Shown: positions 60,632 to 64,000 of the stretch, piece after piece
Numbering within the stretch: the stretch's first letter is position 1
Layout: every line of letters starts with the position of its first letter
Assembly (NCBI GenBank): GCA_030429605.1
Contig: JAUIEV010000004.1
Coordinates: 62,001 to 126,000, forward strand
Direction: 5' to 3'
DNA length: 64,000 nt
From: Chlamydiia bacterium
GTDB taxonomy: Bacteria; Chlamydiota; Chlamydiia; Chlamydiales; Simkaniaceae
Notes under the pieces: model-generated
The model's input: the letters and a program-made list of their open reading frames with translations, nothing else
What the model was told of the DNA's origin: nothing
Databases searched by the model: none
Made by a program: the position numbers and the translations under genes

Positions 60632-62875
60632 CTATCCCTCTTTCACACACCGTATGAAGAATCGAATCGAATCACCCTCTTTCTTCGTGAGCACTCCATG
60701 GACTTCTGTTTCAAATCCGGGAAAGGTATTTGAAAACTCTTCAAGAAGGAGAAGGTATGTAATCATCTTCTCTGCCTTACCTAGGAAGCGTTCGCCGGGC
60801 ATAATAATCGGAATACCAGGAGGAAATGGAACGAGCACATTTGCAGCAATTTGTCCTTTGAGTTCTTCTATGTGAACATCTTCAATTTCTCCTTCCACAT
60901 ATTTCTCATAGGCTTCTCTTGGTGTCATTGCTTCTTCTGGAAGTCCTTGATACACCTCGATAATGACTTGGGGGATATTCGTTCTTTTTAAATGTGCGTG
61001 CATTGAAAGGCAGAGGTCACGAAGTCCCATGTCGCTATAGTGTTGTGGCGACTGTGCATAGAGGTTAGGAAGGGCTTCTTTTACAGGAACATTCTCATCA
61101 AAGGCTTCTTTAAAATCAAAAAGTGCAGAGATGAGCACACTTGATTTCCCTTTTGTTATTCCAAGGGAAAAGAGCGTAAGAATATTATAAAAGCCGGTTT
61201 TCTCTTCAATAATTCCCTTAGAGGCTAAAAATTTTGAAACAACCCGTGCTGGGATGCCAAAGTCGTCCATTGTTCCATCATTATGAAGGCCAGGAGTTAA
61301 AATGGTGACTTTTAGGGGGTCTAAAAGAAGAAAGTCATCTTTAATGTTTGAAAACCCGTGCCATACATCGTGTTCTTTTAGATACCAAGAGTGTTTTCGT
61401 AAACGGTGTGAGATGTTTTTTGGCTCCCAAATTGAAAACCACCATCTCTTTTCAGGATCCTCTTTTTGCTGTAATTCTGTTGTGATTTGCTCCATTTTTT
61501 CACGAAATACCAGCGCTTCTTCAATCGTGTCTTCAATGAGCGTCTTTCCCATTGTGCCTCTCATCATTTGAGCAGCTATGTCACAGGATGCGACGATATT
61601 ATACTGAGGGGATGTGGAGCTATGCATCATAAATGCTTGATTAAGGTGTTCTTCATCAATCGGTTTTGCTCCTTGACGCACATGAATCATTGAAGCTTGA
61701 GAAAAGGCGGCAAGAAGCTTGTGTGATGACTGGGTAGAAAACATAGTTGGATACGAGGGGTCTTTATCAAAAGACATCGCATGCCTGTCTTCGTAAAATG
61801 GATGGAAATGAGCATACGCGATCCACGCTTCATCGCAGTGAATGACATCAATATACCCTTTGAGCTGCTCACGAATCGTTTTCACATCATACAAAATACC
61901 ATCATAGGTTGAGTTTGTAAAAACGATCATTTTAGGTATTTTTGTCTTATCATCAACAAGTGGTGATTCTTGAATGCAGGATTGGATATGTTCTTTTGTA
62001 AAGGATTCCTGATCGATTCCCCCAATGATGCCATAGGCATTTCTTTTTGGGGTGAGGTAAATGGGTATGGCACCGGTAAGTATTAGAGAATGCAAAATTG
62101 ATTTATGACAGTTTCTATCTACAACAACGAGGTCACCCGCTTTTAAATGGGCGCTAAAAATGACACGATTTGCGGCAGAAGTTCCACCAGTCACAAAATA
62201 GGTAATATCGGCATTAAAAAGATCCGCAGCATGCTGCTCGGCTTCTCCCTTGGCGCCTGTATGCTCAAATATCGATCCAAGTTCCCCAACAGAGGCTGAG
62301 AGGTCTGTCCTAAAAATATTTTCTCCGAAGAAATCATAAAAAAGCCGACCAACAGGGGATTTTAAAAAGGCGATGCCATTTGAATGGCCGGGCGTGTGCC
62401 ATGAATATTTACAACTCAGTGCATGTGCTCTGAGTTTCTTGAAAAAAGGTGGAAGTAGTGCATCGACGTAGGCGTGTGCGTTTTGTATGACTCGACCGGC
62501 AATAAAATCAGGTGTTTCTTCAGTTTTCCAGATATAACCATCAACCCCTTCAAGGAGGTCAGGTGATACTTCCATTATTTTATTTTTTTCTGTGAAGAGA
62601 AAGACGGGGATAAGATCATTTTTCGAGCGTATGTATTGAAGGATATCTTGAATATTTCCTTCTTTTTCCCCGACAACTCCCTCTGATTTCCAATCTAAAA
62701 GAATTGCAGTCAAACTTTGGTCTTTTTGAAAAGAGAGCAGCCCATCTTCAACGCTTTCTGTATGGACGATGCCAAACCCTTTTGCTTCTAATGCTTCTTT
62801 AATGTCATGGATTGAGTGAAGCGCAGGTTCCTTCCCAACCGAGGTAGGATCAATGATTAGAATTTTATTTTTCAT
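60632..62875 (-). CDS. Pyridoxal-phosphate basic amino acid decarboxylase (Orn/Lys/Arg family)
   Basis: The start at 62875 (MKNKILIIDPTS, 747 residues) has GAGGAG upstream; earlier starts have none. An N-terminal wing/receiver-like domain (1-125) is followed by the fold-type I domain (SWHTPGHSNGIAFLKSPVGR and STQSSHKLLAAFSQASMIHV). The Schiff-base Lys is residue 386 in SSHK. The C-terminal domain follows (PGIPIIMPGERFLG). The length and domain set are those of the acid-inducible lysine/arginine/ornithine decarboxylases. It consumes a cytosolic proton. It overlaps the upstream antiporter gene by 11 bases. The exact amino acid cannot be told from sequence alone. Confidence 0.92.
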   Translation of the reverse strand: MKNKILIIDPTSVGKEPALHSIHDIKEALEAKGFGIVHTESVEDGLLSFQKDQSLTAILLDWKSEGVVGEKEGNIQDILQYIRSKNDLIPVFLFTEKNKIMEVSPDLLEGVDGYIWKTEETPDFIAGRVIQNAHAYVDALLPPFFKKLRAHALSCKYSWHTPGHSNGIAFLKSPVGRLFYDFFGENIFRTDLSASVGELGSIFEHTGAKGEAEQHAADLFNADITYFVTGGTSAANRVIFSAHLKAGDLVVVDRNCHKSILHSLILTGAIPIYLTPKRNAYGIIGGIDQESFTKEHIQSCIQESPLVDDKTKIPKMIVFTNSTYDGILYDVKTIREQLKGYIDVIHCDEAWIAYAHFHPFYEDRHAMSFDKDPSYPTMFSTQSSHKLLAAFSQASMIHVRQGAKPIDEEHLNQAFMMHSSTSPQYNIVASCDIAAQMMRGTMGKTLIEDTIEEALVFREKMEQITTELQQKEDPEKRWWFSIWEPKNISHRLRKHSWYLKEHDVWHGFSNIKDDFLLLDPLKVTILTPGLHNDGTMDDFGIPARVVSKFLASKGIIEEKTGFYNILTLFSLGITKGKSSVLISALFDFKEAFDENVPVKEALPNLYAQSPQHYSDMGLRDLCLSMHAHLKRTNIPQVIIEVYQGLPEEAMTPREAYEKYVEGEIEDVHIEELKGQIAANVLVPFPPGIPIIMPGERFLGKAEKMITYLLLLEEFSNTFPGFETEVHGVLTKKEGDSIRFFIRCVKEG

Positions 62876-64000
62876 TTGTCTCCTCTGGATGAACAGGTGG
62901 TGCTTCATGTAGGTGAATATCCCAAGAGTCATTCTTACATTTGAGAATGACGAAAGGCGTTATAAGCGCAATAGCAAGACAGAGACCAACAGACAGTTCA
63001 TAATATAAAATATTCATTCCAATTATTGATGTGGGGGGAATAAACCCTGAGATGAATCCAAAGGTTGAGGACGTTATTCCAAACACGATTGTGATCCAAA
63101 AAAATCCACGAGGAATCCACGTTGCGTTGACTCTTTTTTGAACAGGACGTAAGAATCGGTGTTTAATAAGGGCAGAAAAAATTACAAGGTACATAACAAC
63201 ATATATATTTCCTGTCATAACACTTAAAACCCAAAATATTGTCTTTACATCGGGAAGCATAAGAAGAAACAATGAGAGAATCGTTACAATGATTGCCTGT
63301 AGAATGAGGAGGTTGGTTGGCATGTTGTTTTCATTCATTTTATGGAAAAAGGGAGGAAGGTCACCGCGTTGACCAGCAACAATGAACCCTTTTGTTGGAC
63401 CGAGAATCCACACATTGACGGTTGCAAATGCTCCAATTGCTGTGAGAAGAGCAAAAAGTGGCGTCATCCAAGAAATATTGTACTGTCTAAAAAAGAACTG
63501 AAATCCTTGCATCACACCAGATTCAATATTTAAGGTTTTTACAGGGACCACTGATGCGACCGAAAGTGCGCCAAAAAGCAGTAAGAAGAAAATGATAAAT
63601 GTTGCAGTGAGAATGCCTCTTGGATAATCTTTTGCAGGATTTTCAATATCTTCAATATGCACAGCAGGGAGTTCAATTCCTAGAAATGCAAGTAGGACAG
63701 CGCTAAAAAACACAAAATCCCTCAGCGTTTCAAATGAAGGGACAACCCCTCTCCATTCAAATGATTCTGTCAGCTGATTCCCAGAAGAAAACCAGAGAAT
63801 TCCAAGAAGAATGATGAAAAGTCCTGGCAGCAATGTACCAATGAGGGCGCCAATCGTTGTAATACGAGTTGAGATCCTCAAGCCGAGTGTGTTTAAGAAA
63901 GTGAATCCCCAAAAAGAAATGAGAACCGTCGTGACCATAAATAATTGGTTTTCTGCAAATGGTGGATACAGGAGGAATGCAATAGAGGATGCGGCAAAAG
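62865..64000 (-). CDS. APC-family amino acid antiporter (GadC/AdiC-like), 5' end cut by window edge
   Basis: The frame remains open to base 64000; the visible part has 378 residues, and an ATG at 63938 is internal. At least eight hydrophobic segments, with LLYPPFAENQLF and LAFLGIELPAVHIEDIENPA, the typical E-x-x-x-V-H-x-x-D-x-x-x-P region of GadC-type antiporters. It ends in a polar tail (WDIHLHEAPPVHPEETNEK). It likely exchanges the decarboxylase substrate for its amine product, working with the gene that follows. The unseen portion is about 100 residues. Confidence 0.88.
   Translation of the reverse strand, partial: FAASSIAFLLYPPFAENQLFMVTTVLISFWGFTFLNTLGLRISTRITTIGALIGTLLPGLFIILLGILWFSSGNQLTESFEWRGVVPSFETLRDFVFFSAVLLAFLGIELPAVHIEDIENPAKDYPRGILTATFIIFFLLLFGALSVASVVPVKTLNIESGVMQGFQFFFRQYNISWMTPLFALLTAIGAFATVNVWILGPTKGFIVAGQRGDLPPFFHKMNENNMPTNLLILQAIIVTILSLFLLMLPDVKTIFWVLSVMTGNIYVVMYLVIFSALIKHRFLRPVQKRVNATWIPRGFFWITIVFGITSSTFGFISGFIPPTSIIGMNILYYELSVGLCLAIALITPFVILKCKNDSWDIHLHEAPPVHPEETNEK

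Overview
The window most likely comes from a member of the Chlamydiae, probably an environmental (Simkania-like) lineage. The left end carries yicC-gmk-omega-metG followed by a convergent recD2, which as I recall is also the order around gmk, metG and recD in Chlamydia. There are two MOMP-like/Lpg1974-type outer-membrane barrel proteins, several short proteins with the paired hydrophobic hairpin of chlamydial inclusion-membrane (Inc) proteins, and many genes with eukaryote-like domains (HECT, ankyrin, F-box, LRR). The genus is inferred, not proven.

Layout. 1-5841: housekeeping block (yicC, gmk, omega subunit, metG, recD2). 5893-11119: a tRNA-Asn followed by a locally duplicated accessory module. 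A 23-bp-arm palindrome, a hemolysin III gene and a GNAT acetyltransferase gene are present twice; the first copy also holds a 1.3 kb segment with a P-loop kinase gene that is missing from the second. 11220-13407: small hypothetical genes, a decayed coding remnant, an Inc-like protein and a 38-residue ORF. 13549-24307: a cluster of glycan-type enzymes (GT25 glycosyltransferases, methyltransferases, GH130-like beta-propellers, a pyruvyl-transferase family protein), almost all starting with a Sec signal peptide or membrane anchor. 24402-30701: three genes in a row on the minus strand sharing an N-terminal module; two are ankyrin-rich proteins with complete C-terminal HECT catalytic signatures. 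30848-33295: a dicarboxylate/amino-acid symporter and an EamA transporter. 33384-48348: a run of probable envelope and effector genes (LRR protein, thaumatin/GH64-like protein, barrel protein, GDPD-like protein, exported sulfotransferase, PLD enzyme with an Inc-like hairpin, Inc-like proteins, HD hydrolase, another GT25, an F-box protein). 48374-52955: small membrane proteins, DoxX, a PAS histidine kinase with its receiver partner, a DUF1697 protein and a second barrel protein. 53231-64000: metabolism and ion homeostasis: phosphoketolase-acetate kinase, an ArsR regulator with a split YeeE/YedE transporter, a P-type H+-ATPase, and a basic amino acid decarboxylase with its antiporter.

How the parts fit. 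The right end suggests a bacterium that can make acetyl phosphate and ATP from sugar phosphates by the phosphoketolase route, and that controls pH with a proton pump and a decarboxylase/antiporter pair. The middle looks like host-interaction territory. Two systems deserve most attention: (a) bona fide HECT-type ubiquitin ligases in tandem, with an F-box protein not far away; (b) a suite of transferases whose donor substrates are normally cytosolic but whose proteins are predicted to leave the bacterial cytoplasm.
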